Shown: piece by piece, positions 45,757-53,136 of the stretch
Layout: each line of letters opens with the position of its first letter
Numbering within the stretch: the first letter of the stretch is position 1
Origin: JAAYDS01 sp012729155
GTDB lineage: Bacteria; Chloroflexota; Anaerolineae; UBA1429
Length of the DNA stretch: 64,000 nucleotides
NCBI GenBank assembly: GCA_036774405.1
Contig: DAIPBO010000020.1
Location: 3,408 to 67,407, forward strand
Direction: 5' to 3'
Made by a program: the position numbers and the translations under genes
Notes under the pieces: generated by a model
The model's database searches: none
Seen by the model: only the letters and a program-made list of their open reading frames with translations
What the model was told of the DNA's origin: nothing

Positions 45757-46515
45757 ATGAGCAGTTCATTCTTGGATCGCTTTCGACAGGATCGCGTCTT
45801 TTGGCTGGTGATGGGCATCGCTTTGGTGGCCTTTGTGCTACTGAACGTGCGTCCGTCAGTCTACATGCTGTTGCTGCTGCTAAGCCTGGTGCTGGCCATC
45901 ACCGTGCACGAGTGTGCTCACGCCTGGGTGGCCTCGTTGCTGGGCGATCCCACCGCACGCGTGCTGGGGCGCGTATCGCTCAACCCTTTGCGTCATCTCG
46001 ACCCACTGGGCTCACTGATGATGCTGGTGACGGTCCTGAGCGGCTTTGGCATCGGTTGGGGCAAACCAGTGCCAGTGGCCCCCTACCGTTTGCGGCCCAA
46101 CCCCAAGCTGGGCAATGGCATCGTGTCGCTCGCAGGGCCAACATCCAACCTCTTGCTGGCACTAGTGCTCGGGCTCGTGTTGCGTGCACTGATGGCCTTC
46201 GGTGCTGGGCCTATGTGGCTATGGGAGATGCTCAATGCCCTCGTCATCACCAACTTTGCCATTGGCCTGTTCAACCTCATCCCGCTACCCCCGCTGGATG
46301 GCCACAGCGTCCTGATCGCCCTGTTCAGCCTGTTCAAGGGGCGCTGGGCCTTTGAGGCGGGAGAGTTTATGCATCGCGCATCGCGCTATGGGCCCATTCT
46401 GCTGCTGGCGCTGGTGTTCATTGGGCCGATGTTAGGCCTCGACATCCTCGGCTGGCTGGTGTGGCGACCGGCCCAGGCGCTCTATCGCCTCGCCGTCGGC
46501 CTGACGATTGGCTGA
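45757..46515 (+). CDS. Site-2 protease family (M50) membrane metalloprotease
   Basis: A 252-residue polytopic protein with zinc-binding HECAH (in ITVHECAHAWVASLLGDPTA) in an early helix and NLIPLPPLDGHS in a later one, the two metal motifs of the S2P/Rip-type intramembrane proteases. No PDZ domain is present, as in the compact FtsH-independent subgroup. It may cleave regulatory membrane proteins; the substrate is unknown. Confidence 0.9.
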   Translation: MSSSFLDRFRQDRVFWLVMGIALVAFVLLNVRPSVYMLLLLLSLVLAITVHECAHAWVASLLGDPTARVLGRVSLNPLRHLDPLGSLMMLVTVLSGFGIGWGKPVPVAPYRLRPNPKLGNGIVSLAGPTSNLLLALVLGLVLRALMAFGAGPMWLWEMLNALVITNFAIGLFNLIPLPPLDGHSVLIALFSLFKGRWAFEAGEFMHRASRYGPILLLALVFIGPMLGLDILGWLVWRPAQALYRLAVGLTIG

Positions 46516-46530
46516 TAGCGAGAGTACTAT

Positions 46531-47049
46531 ATGGGCCTATGCTACAGACTGCGTCAGGGCTTTGGCCGCCTCGGTGCCCAGTTACGCCCAGGCAAGCTAG
46601 AGCTGCACTGGGCACGAGAACACCTGCCTGAGCCTTACTGGCGCCTCTTTGAGGCCATGCCGCGCGGTGATCAATGGCACGGGCTCTGTGTGGCACAGCG
46701 GTTGGCTGCTCAGGGCTGGCAAGACGCCGACCTGCTGGCCGCCGCTCTGCTGCACGACGTAGGCAAGGCCAACAGCGGACTCACGCTGGCGCACCGCACG
46801 CTGATCATCCTGCTCCGGTGGCTGCGCGTCGGCTGGTTCGAGCGGCTGACGACGAGCGATCAGGGCTGGCACCGCCCGTTCTATGCACATCGCCACCACG
46901 CCGCCCTGGGCGCCGAGCTTCTTGCCGTGGCAGAGGCCAGCCCGGAGATAATTGCCCTTGTAAAGGCCCACGAAGGGCATGGCGAGGCGGTCTCGCCCGG
47001 TCTGGCCGCACAGCTCGAGGCGCTCATCGCCGCCGATGACGCCTGCTGA
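46531..47049 (+). CDS. HD domain phosphohydrolase-like protein
   Basis: A 172-residue protein with an HD-fold pattern: H50 (WHGLCVAQRL), HD in AALLHDVGK, H-x-H region FYAHRHHAALGAEL and a later KAHEGHG. These provide the metal ligands of the family. No partner domain is attached. It begins 15 nt after the protease gene and its stop overlaps the ribosome-binding site of the next gene. Confidence 0.8.
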   Translation: MGLCYRLRQGFGRLGAQLRPGKLELHWAREHLPEPYWRLFEAMPRGDQWHGLCVAQRLAAQGWQDADLLAAALLHDVGKANSGLTLAHRTLIILLRWLRVGWFERLTTSDQGWHRPFYAHRHHAALGAELLAVAEASPEIIALVKAHEGHGEAVSPGLAAQLEALIAADDAC

Positions 47050-47062
47050 AAGGAGTGCTCTT

Positions 47063-47986
47063 ATGCAGATCACACTGGTCGGCCTCGATAACACCAGCGT
47101 CTCGCTCGGCCTGGCCCTCAAGGCGGTGCTTCCTGATGCCCAACTCGTGGGCAACGACCGTGATCGTGACCGCGTCAAGGCGGCGACCAAGGCCGGCGCC
47201 ATCGACAAGGGGCACTGGAACCTGCTCAATGCCTGCGATGGCGCTGACATCGTCCTCATCAACGAGCCGCTCGCCCAGGTCGAGACCGATCTGGCCGCCC
47301 TGGCCACCGAGCTGCCCGCCAGAGCGGTGGTGATGGTCGTTTCGGCAACGCAGCGCGCCGTCCAGAGGCTGCTGTCTGAGCTGACCATGACGGCGGTCTG
47401 CCTCGGCTGTCGCTTTGTGGCACGCGGGCTATCGAACGCGGCCGCTCCAGACGGGCAGTTGCTGCAGGGCGCGCTCTGCTATATCGTCGCAGCGCCCAGC
47501 GCCCCCCCTGACGCTGTACAGGTGGCGATCAACCTGGCCGAGGCAGTGGGCGCACGGCCATGCTTTCTCGATGCTGAAGAGCACGACGGCCTTACGGCAG
47601 CGACCGAGCAGCTACCGCAACTGCTCGCGCTGGCACTGCTGCAAACGCTCTTGCACGCCGAGGCGCAGCGTGATCTGCAGCGTGCCGTCAGCCCAGGGTT
47701 GCAGGCGCTGTCTGACCTATTGCCTACGCCTGAATCCGTCCATGAACTGGCGGCCAACAGCGACAACCTGCCGCACTGGCTCGACCAGTGCGCCGCCGCT
47801 TTACGTGAGCTCGGCCTGCGCGTGAGACAGGGCGATACCGAAGGGTTGGCGAGTGCTGCCAGGCAAGCCCATGACGCGTTGGCCGCGTGGGGCCAGGGTG
47901 ATGAGCCCCCGACCACCGAGGCGCCCACCGGCCTTGGCCTGAGACAGCTCCTTTTGGGCGAACGCCGCAAAGGCCGCCGCAGTTGA
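47063..47986 (+). CDS. Prephenate dehydrogenase-like (TyrA-fold) protein
   Basis: A 307-residue protein with a Rossmann-like N-terminal half (ITLVGLDNTSVSLGLALK) and an all-helical C-terminal half (EEHDGLTAATEQLPQLLALALL) resembling the prephenate/arogenate dehydrogenase dimer domain. The expected GxGxxG loop reads GLDNTS, so canonical NAD(P) binding is doubtful. The ATG at 47063 has AAAGGAG 7 nt upstream. It may be a TyrA relative with a changed role; confident pathway assignment is not possible. Confidence 0.6.
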   Translation: MQITLVGLDNTSVSLGLALKAVLPDAQLVGNDRDRDRVKAATKAGAIDKGHWNLLNACDGADIVLINEPLAQVETDLAALATELPARAVVMVVSATQRAVQRLLSELTMTAVCLGCRFVARGLSNAAAPDGQLLQGALCYIVAAPSAPPDAVQVAINLAEAVGARPCFLDAEEHDGLTAATEQLPQLLALALLQTLLHAEAQRDLQRAVSPGLQALSDLLPTPESVHELAANSDNLPHWLDQCAAALRELGLRVRQGDTEGLASAARQAHDALAAWGQGDEPPTTEAPTGLGLRQLLLGERRKGRRS

Positions 47987-48011
47987 TTCGAAGCGCCTCA
48001 GTCGGTACACT
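47983..48011 (+). promoter_or_regulatory. Promoter of the glycosyltransferase pair
   Basis: TTGATT (47983-47988), 17-bp spacer, TACACT (48006-48011). It starts at the stop codon of the TyrA-like gene and precedes the GT2 start by about 32 nt. Confidence 0.5.
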
Positions 48012-48042
48012 GCAGCCATCAAGCCCTGCGGGAGATATGGCC

Positions 48043-48759
48043 ATGAGCAGCCTGACCGTCAGCATGCCTGCCTATAACGAAGCGGCCAACATCGCCGAGA
48101 TGATCGAGCTGGTCAAGACGCGCACGGCCAATCTGACCGACGACCTGGAGATCATCGTTGTTGACGACGGCAGCAAAGACAGCACGGCTGACGTCGTGCG
48201 CGAGATCGCCCAGCGTGATCGCCGGGTGCGCCTCATTGAACACGCCAGAAACCAGGGCTATGGCGCCGCCGTGGCCGATGGTGTGTGGGCAGCCAGCAAA
48301 GCGTTGATCTTTTTCACCGACTCGGACCTGCAGTTTGACCTGCAGGAACTGCCCAGATTCATGTCGCGCCTCGACGAGGCCGATATGATCGTCGGCTATC
48401 GCTATGAACGTAGCGACCCATGGTATCGCACTCTGTTCGGCAACGGCTGGAGCTGGCTGGTGAACCTGATGTTCGGCTACACCGCTCGTGACATCGACTG
48501 CGCCTTTAAGCTGTTTCGACGTGAGATCATCGAGCAGGTGCAGGTGGGGGCGCGCGGAGCCACCTTTAGCGCCGAGTTCCTGGTGCGCGCCAAGCGCGCC
48601 GGGTTCCGTCTCGTAGAAGAGCCGGTCAGCCACTATCCTCGCAAGGCAGGGCGGCAGACCGGCGCCAACATCCATGTCATTCTGAGGGCGTTTCGTGAGT
48701 TGTTCAAGCTGCGCCTGCGCCTCTGGCGCGAGCCCAAACAGGCCCACCCCCGCAGCTGA
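48043..48759 (+). CDS. Family 2 glycosyltransferase, DPM1-like
   Basis: A 238-residue cytoplasmic GT-A enzyme. Signatures are SMPAYNEAANIAEMIE, VVDDGSKDSTADV and the metal-binding FFTDSDLQFDL. FGNGWSWLVNLMFG and DIDCAFKLFRREII are typical of dolichol/polyprenyl-phosphate mannosyltransferase-like proteins. The ATG at 48043 has GGGAG 8 nt upstream. There is no membrane anchor in the C-terminus. It is paired with a GT4 gene, suggesting polysaccharide or glycolipid synthesis. Confidence 0.88.
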   Translation: MSSLTVSMPAYNEAANIAEMIELVKTRTANLTDDLEIIVVDDGSKDSTADVVREIAQRDRRVRLIEHARNQGYGAAVADGVWAASKALIFFTDSDLQFDLQELPRFMSRLDEADMIVGYRYERSDPWYRTLFGNGWSWLVNLMFGYTARDIDCAFKLFRREIIEQVQVGARGATFSAEFLVRAKRAGFRLVEEPVSHYPRKAGRQTGANIHVILRAFRELFKLRLRLWREPKQAHPRS

Positions 48760-48771
48760 GGCCATTGCGTC

Positions 48772-49989
48772 TTGAGAGAAGATCGCTCACTGCACATCCT
48801 GATGCTCGCGCCCACCTCGTTTTTCGGCGACTATGGCTGCCACGTGCGCATCGTCGAAGAGGCGCGATATCTGCAGCAGAATGGCCAACAGGTGACCATC
48901 TGCACCTATCAGAACGGGCGAGACCTGCCCGATCTGGACATTCGCCGCACCATCAGCCTGCCTTGGCGAGGCGACTATGAGGTGGGCTCATCTCGGCACA
49001 AGATCGTCCTGGACGCCCTGCTGGCGATCCGCGCCCTGGGGCTGCGCAAGCTGCGGCCTGACATCCTTCATTGCCATCTCCACGAAGGCGCCCTTATCGG
49101 CGCTGCCCTCGCCAGACTCTGGCGTGTGCCCTATCTGTTCGACTTTCAGGGCAGCATGACAGCAGAGATGCTCGATCACCACTTTTTGCGGGCTGACGGC
49201 CCCATGGCTCGCCTGGCCTGGCACACCGAGCGCTTCATCGACCGGCTGGCGCCGAGCATTCTCATCAGCACGGCGCAGGCCAGAGATCTGCTAGTAGAGC
49301 GCTTTGGCTGCACGTCCGAGCGCATCGTGCATGCGCCAGACTGTGTCAACACCGATGCCTTTGCGCCCGCCAAACGCGATGCTGCCTGGCAGGCCGCCCG
49401 CGATCGTTGGGGCATCCCCGCCGGGCGCAGCGTGCTGGTCTATCTGGGTCTGCTGGCCGACTATCAGGGCACCGACCACCTCCTACAGGCAGTGGCCGTG
49501 CTGGTGGCACAGGGCCACAATGTACATTTGCTGCTAGGGGGCTATCCCCATATAGAGCAATACCGGCAGATGGCGCAGGGGCTGGGCATCGCCGAGCGCG
49601 TCACGCTGGCCGGGCGTATCTGCTACGAGGATGCGCCAGCCTTTCTGGGTCTCGGCGATATCGCCATGGCGCCCAAGCTGTCGGCCACCGAGGGGGCAGG
49701 GAAAATCCTCAACTATATGGCCGTTGGGCTGCCGGTGGTGGCCTACGATACAGCTGCCAGCCGCGAGTACCTGGGCAACTGGGGCGTCTATGCCGAGCGT
49801 GGCAACGCCCTGGCGCTGGCTGCCGAGACCGCTGGCCTGCTGGCCAGCCCAGAGCGTCAGCGGGCCATCACAGCGGCCCTGCGTCGGCGCGCCGTGGAGC
49901 AATACGGTTGGGACCACACCGGCCAGACTATCTTGGGTACGTACAGTGCGTTGCTGGGCCTCCAGCCTCAGAGCAGTCGATCCGCATAG
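48772..49989 (+). CDS. Family 4 glycosyltransferase
   Basis: A 405-residue GT-B enzyme. The N-terminal domain has FGDYGCHVRIVEEARYLQ, the C-terminal donor domain has YLGLLADYQGTDHLLQA, LAGRICYEDAPAFLGLGD and the E-x7-E-like segment EGAGKILNYMAVGLPVV. The start appears to be TTG at 48772, since homology reaches HILMLAPTSFFGDYG soon after and no ATG is available. Its last 22 nt overlap the convergent desulfhydrase gene. Confidence 0.87.
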   Translation: MREDRSLHILMLAPTSFFGDYGCHVRIVEEARYLQQNGQQVTICTYQNGRDLPDLDIRRTISLPWRGDYEVGSSRHKIVLDALLAIRALGLRKLRPDILHCHLHEGALIGAALARLWRVPYLFDFQGSMTAEMLDHHFLRADGPMARLAWHTERFIDRLAPSILISTAQARDLLVERFGCTSERIVHAPDCVNTDAFAPAKRDAAWQAARDRWGIPAGRSVLVYLGLLADYQGTDHLLQAVAVLVAQGHNVHLLLGGYPHIEQYRQMAQGLGIAERVTLAGRICYEDAPAFLGLGDIAMAPKLSATEGAGKILNYMAVGLPVVAYDTAASREYLGNWGVYAERGNALALAAETAGLLASPERQRAITAALRRRAVEQYGWDHTGQTILGTYSALLGLQPQSSRSA

Positions 49990-50969
49990 GCATATAGCGC
50001 GGGCTGGCCACCGGTGTGCCAGAACAGCACTCGCTGGCCTGCAACCAGTTCGCCGATGCGCACCATCTCCATGAGACCTGCCATGGCGCGGCCGGTGTAC
50101 ACCGGGTCCAACAGCAATCCCTCGAGACGCGCCAGGAGCGTAATCGCCTCGCGCTCAGCGGTAGTGAGCACGCCATAGCCGGGGGTAGCCCAGCGGTGAT
50201 CGATCTGCACACGCCCTGGCGCAACGCCAGTGCGCACGCGCAGCAGGCCAGAGGTCAGGTTGGCCAGCTCGTGAACCACGGTATCAAGACCATCGTCGAG
50301 CGCGCCCACGTCGATCCCGATCACTCGGGCGCCCCACCCCTGCGCCGCTGCGCCTGCCAACAAGCCCGCCAGCGTGCCTCCCGAGCCACAGGCCACCACC
50401 AGCACATCAAAGGCCACGCCTGCCACTTCTGCCTGGCGTAATAGTTCGACCAGGGCGGCGGCATAGGCGGCGGCGCCGATGGCATTCGATCCTCCCAGCG
50501 GTATGACATAGGCGCGACGGCCCACCGAGGCTTCTTCTGCGGCTACCTCGGCCATCACTTGCTGCGGAGAGCGATCTCCTGCCCAACGCAGGTCAGCACC
50601 AAAGAGCCCGTCGAGCAAGAGGTTACCGTTGCGCTGCGCCGGGCCAACACCGTCAAGCACCAACACAGAACGCAGCCCACAACGCGCCGCGGCCGCAGAC
50701 GTCTGGCGGGCATGGTTCGATTGCCCCGCCCCCGTGGTAATGACCGTCTGCGCACCGTGCCGCAGTGCATCGCCAAGCAATAGCTCGAGCTTGCGTAGTT
50801 TGTTGCCACCGCCGCCGAGCCCGGTGAGATCATCGCGCTTGACCCAGACCTCGGGTCCGCCCAGTGCCTCGCTCAACCGGCGCAACGGGTGTAGCGGCGT
50901 GGGCAAGAGCGCCATCCGTTCGCGTGGCAGGCCGTGTAGCAGCGCCTCGATCTGCATCTTCATCTCCAT
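49968..50969 (-). CDS. D-cysteine desulfhydrase / ACC deaminase family protein
   Basis: A 333-residue fold-type II PLP enzyme. The cofactor lysine is K57 in GGGGNKLRKLE, with the family motif TGAGQSNHARQTSAAA and the C-terminal WHTGGQPALYAY. The group includes D-cysteine desulfhydrase and 1-aminocyclopropane-1-carboxylate deaminase, which cannot be separated by eye here; the first is more common in bacteria. A strong promoter lies directly upstream, with a predicted start at the first ATG. ATGs also occur at codons 3 and 5. Confidence 0.85.
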   Translation of the reverse strand: MEMKMQIEALLHGLPRERMALLPTPLHPLRRLSEALGGPEVWVKRDDLTGLGGGGNKLRKLELLLGDALRHGAQTVITTGAGQSNHARQTSAAAARCGLRSVLVLDGVGPAQRNGNLLLDGLFGADLRWAGDRSPQQVMAEVAAEEASVGRRAYVIPLGGSNAIGAAAYAAALVELLRQAEVAGVAFDVLVVACGSGGTLAGLLAGAAAQGWGARVIGIDVGALDDGLDTVVHELANLTSGLLRVRTGVAPGRVQIDHRWATPGYGVLTTAEREAITLLARLEGLLLDPVYTGRAMAGLMEMVRIGELVAGQRVLFWHTGGQPALYAYADRLL

Positions 50970-50975
50970 AGCACC

Positions 50976-51004
50976 AGTATAGCGCTATCTTTAGCGTCTG
51001 TGAA
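50976..51004 (-). promoter_or_regulatory. Promoter of desulfhydrase gene, predicted leaderless
   Basis: Minus-strand TTCACA (50999-51004), 17-bp spacer, TATACT (50976-50981). The first ATG of the gene is 7 nt past the -10 box, so the transcript probably starts on it. A 10-bp palindrome ATAGCGCTAT (50979-50988) overlaps the -10 box and could be an operator. Confidence 0.65.
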
Positions 51005-51015
51005 GGCCGCGTCGA

Positions 51016-51033
51016 TGTGAGCCTTTACTCACA
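51016..51033. promoter_or_regulatory. 18-bp palindrome between divergent desulfhydrase and recA promoters
   Basis: TGTGAGCCTTTACTCACA has perfect 6-bp arms around a 6-bp centre. It resembles a CRP/FNR-family half-site pair, but TGTGA and TCACA are 8 bp apart rather than 6. It is centred about 55 bp upstream of the predicted desulfhydrase start, a usual activator distance, and about 95 bp upstream of the recA start. Confidence 0.45.
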
Positions 51034-51083
51034 ACATTAACGGCCACTGAGGTAGATTGAGGTACAGGAGAACCGCGCTTCAC

Positions 51084-51112
51084 TTGCATTTTGGCCCTGC
51101 ATACGCTAAACT
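51084..51112 (+). promoter_or_regulatory. recA promoter
   Basis: TTGCAT (51084-51089), 17-bp spacer, TAAACT (51107-51112). Predicted start near 51119, 24 nt before the ATG. No recognised LexA box is evident. Confidence 0.65.
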
Positions 51113-51142
51113 GGCATTCAGGACAGAGCCAGGCGGAAGAGA

Positions 51143-52192
51143 ATGACGACCGAAGGCAAAACCAAAGCGCTCGAAACCACTTTGGCGCAGATCCGCAAAC
51201 GCTACGGAGAGGGCGCCATCATGCGGCTCGGTGATTCGGCCGGGCTCGATGTAGAGGCGATCCCGACGGGCTGCCTGGCATTGGACATGGCCCTGGGCAT
51301 TGGTGGCGTGCCCCGCGGGCGCATCACCGAGATCTATGGCCCCGAGTCATCTGGCAAGACGACCCTGTGCCAACACATCATCGCCGAGTGCCAAAAGATG
51401 GGCGGTACGGCCGCCTTTGTCGATGTGGAGCACGCACTGGACCCGAGTTATGCGGCCAAGTGTGGGGTCAACATCGACGAGCTGTACATCTCGCAGCCCG
51501 ACACGGGCGAACAAGGCCTCGAGATCACTGAGGCGCTGGTGCGTAGCGGCGCCGTCGACGTCATCGTCGTCGACTCGGTGGCGGCTCTGGTGCCGCAAGC
51601 TGAGATCGAGGGTGACATGGGAGACGCCCATATGGGCCTGCAGGCCAGGCTCATGTCGCAGGCACTACGCAAACTCACCGGCGCCATCAAGCGCAGCAAC
51701 ACGGCGCTGATCTTTACCAACCAACTGCGGATGAAGATCGGCGTGCTATTCGGGAACCCCGAGACCACCACTGGTGGCAACGCACTCAAGTTCTATGCCG
51801 CTGTACGGCTAGATATGCGGCGCGCCGAAGCCATCAAAGACAAAGGCGAGGTCATCGGCAACCGTGTGCGCGTGCGTGTGAAAAAGAACAAGGTCGCGCC
51901 CCCCTTCAAGGTGGCCGAGTTCGACATCATGTTCGATCACGGCATCTCCAAAGAAGGCAGTTTGCTCGACGTGGGCGTCGAGGCAGGGGTCATCGAGAAG
52001 CGTGGTTCGTTCTACTCGTTCGATGGCACCCGCCTGGGCCAGGGCCGCGAGAACGCCAAAGAGTTCTTGAGAGGGAATGTCGAGATCGCCCAACAGATCG
52101 AAGCGCGTGTGCGCGAGGGTATCGCCCTGCACCTTGCCAGTGTAGATGGAGATACCGAAGACGCAGACGAATCGACGGATACCGAGGAATAA
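51143..52192 (+). CDS. recA: Recombinase RecA
   Basis: A 349-residue recombinase that forms filaments on single-stranded DNA. Features are the N-terminal RYGEGAIMRLGD, Walker A GPESSGKTT, the VDVEHALDPSYA segment, VIVVDSVAALVP (Walker B), loop L2 LRMKIGVLFGNPETTTGGNALKFY and an acidic C-terminus. Length is typical. It is followed by recX after a 244-nt spacer rich in hairpins. Confidence 0.98.
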   Translation: MTTEGKTKALETTLAQIRKRYGEGAIMRLGDSAGLDVEAIPTGCLALDMALGIGGVPRGRITEIYGPESSGKTTLCQHIIAECQKMGGTAAFVDVEHALDPSYAAKCGVNIDELYISQPDTGEQGLEITEALVRSGAVDVIVVDSVAALVPQAEIEGDMGDAHMGLQARLMSQALRKLTGAIKRSNTALIFTNQLRMKIGVLFGNPETTTGGNALKFYAAVRLDMRRAEAIKDKGEVIGNRVRVRVKKNKVAPPFKVAEFDIMFDHGISKEGSLLDVGVEAGVIEKRGSFYSFDGTRLGQGRENAKEFLRGNVEIAQQIEARVREGIALHLASVDGDTEDADESTDTEE

Positions 52193-52286
52193 GGCCTCCG
52201 CAGCAGGCGGTCGGCCCGGGCTCAATGCTCAAGAAACGCTGACCTTTGCCGAGCTCTGTAGGAACTCGCTTATCGGAAATACCGGC

Positions 52287-52358
52287 CGGGCCGTTGGCCC
52301 GCCATCTTTCAGACGATAACGTCGAACACGGAGCAGAGGCGCACGGCATCTGTGCCGT
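52287..52358 (+). other. Three short hairpins in the recA-recX spacer
   Basis: Consecutive stems: CGGGCC/GGCCCG with a GTT loop (52287-52301), GACG/CGTC with an ATAA loop (52312-52323), and ACGGCA/TGCCGT with a TCTG loop (52343-52358). They precede the large hairpin at 52388-52419. Together they could be a structured 3' UTR of recA or a leader of recX; no RNA family is recognised. Confidence 0.35.
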
Positions 52359-52387
52359 TGCGTGAATTCGCGCTATCAGGGCGCCTT

Positions 52388-52419
52388 CAGGGGGTTGTGG
52401 CTTGAGCCGCAGCCCCCTG
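52388..52419 (+). terminator. Large hairpin between recA and recX
   Basis: A 14-bp stem with two G-U pairs (CAGGGGGTTGTGGC 52388-52401 against 52406-52419) and a TTGA loop, ending 17 nt before the recX ATG. It has no true U-tract (TTGCTCTAG). It may limit read-through from recA into recX, as described in E. coli. Confidence 0.6.
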
Positions 52420-52436
52420 TTGCTCTAGATGGAGAC

Positions 52437-53099
52437 ATGAACAGGACGATCACCGCCATCCGGGCGCAGCAACGTCGCCGAGACCGCGTGAGCGTGTATC
52501 TCGACGGCAGCTATGCTTTTGGTCTGCAGAGCATCATCGCGGCAGAACTGCGCATTGGCCAGGTGCTAAGCGCCGAGCAGATCGCCGAGCTCAAGCGACG
52601 CGATGAGGCCGAGCGAGCCTTTGAAGCAACATTGCGCTACCTCACCTATCGGCCGCGCAGCCGTAGCGAGGTCGAGCAATACCTGGCCAAACGCCAGGTA
52701 CCGGCTGAGCAAGCGCGTGATATTGTGGCACGGCTGGAGCGGCTCAAACTGGTGGATGACGCCGCCTTTGCCATGACGTGGGTCGATAATCGCAACCGCC
52801 TGCGGCCCCGCGGCCGCTGGGCACTGCGGCACGAGCTACGCCTCAAAGGCGTTAACGAGGTCAACATCGAGCGCGCCATTGCTGATGTCGATGAGAGCAA
52901 GGGCGCTCTACAGGTGGCACTGCGCTACGGCCGCCGGTATGCTCGTTATGACGAGCCCGTCTTCAAGCGGCGATTGCTGGGCCTGCTGCAGCGCCGCGGT
53001 TATCGCTATGGCGTCGCTGCGCCGGCGGTGGCAGCGGCCTGGGAGCGGTACGGCAACGCTGCAGACAGCGAGGATGACACGCCGGTCGACACGGGCTAG
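52437..53099 (+). CDS. recX: Regulatory protein RecX
   Basis: A 220-residue helical-repeat protein that modulates RecA filaments. The family motifs ALRYLTYRPRSRSEVEQYL, RLKLVDDAAFAMTWVDNR and a final RLLGLLQRRGY repeat are present. The ATG at 52437 fits family starts; the frame is open for 25 codons upstream through the hairpin. GGAG lies only 2 nt before the ATG, which suggests low translation. Confidence 0.9.
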   Translation: MNRTITAIRAQQRRRDRVSVYLDGSYAFGLQSIIAAELRIGQVLSAEQIAELKRRDEAERAFEATLRYLTYRPRSRSEVEQYLAKRQVPAEQARDIVARLERLKLVDDAAFAMTWVDNRNRLRPRGRWALRHELRLKGVNEVNIERAIADVDESKGALQVALRYGRRYARYDEPVFKRRLLGLLQRRGYRYGVAAPAVAAAWERYGNAADSEDDTPVDTG

Positions 53100-53136
53100 G
53101 CCCGTTTCCATACATTAGAAAGGAACAACCGATACC

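Noticed and set aside
51016..51033. The palindrome as a LexA box for recA
   Set aside because: It does not match the GAAC-N4-GTTC or CTGT-N8-ACAG forms and lies about 95 bp upstream of the recA start.
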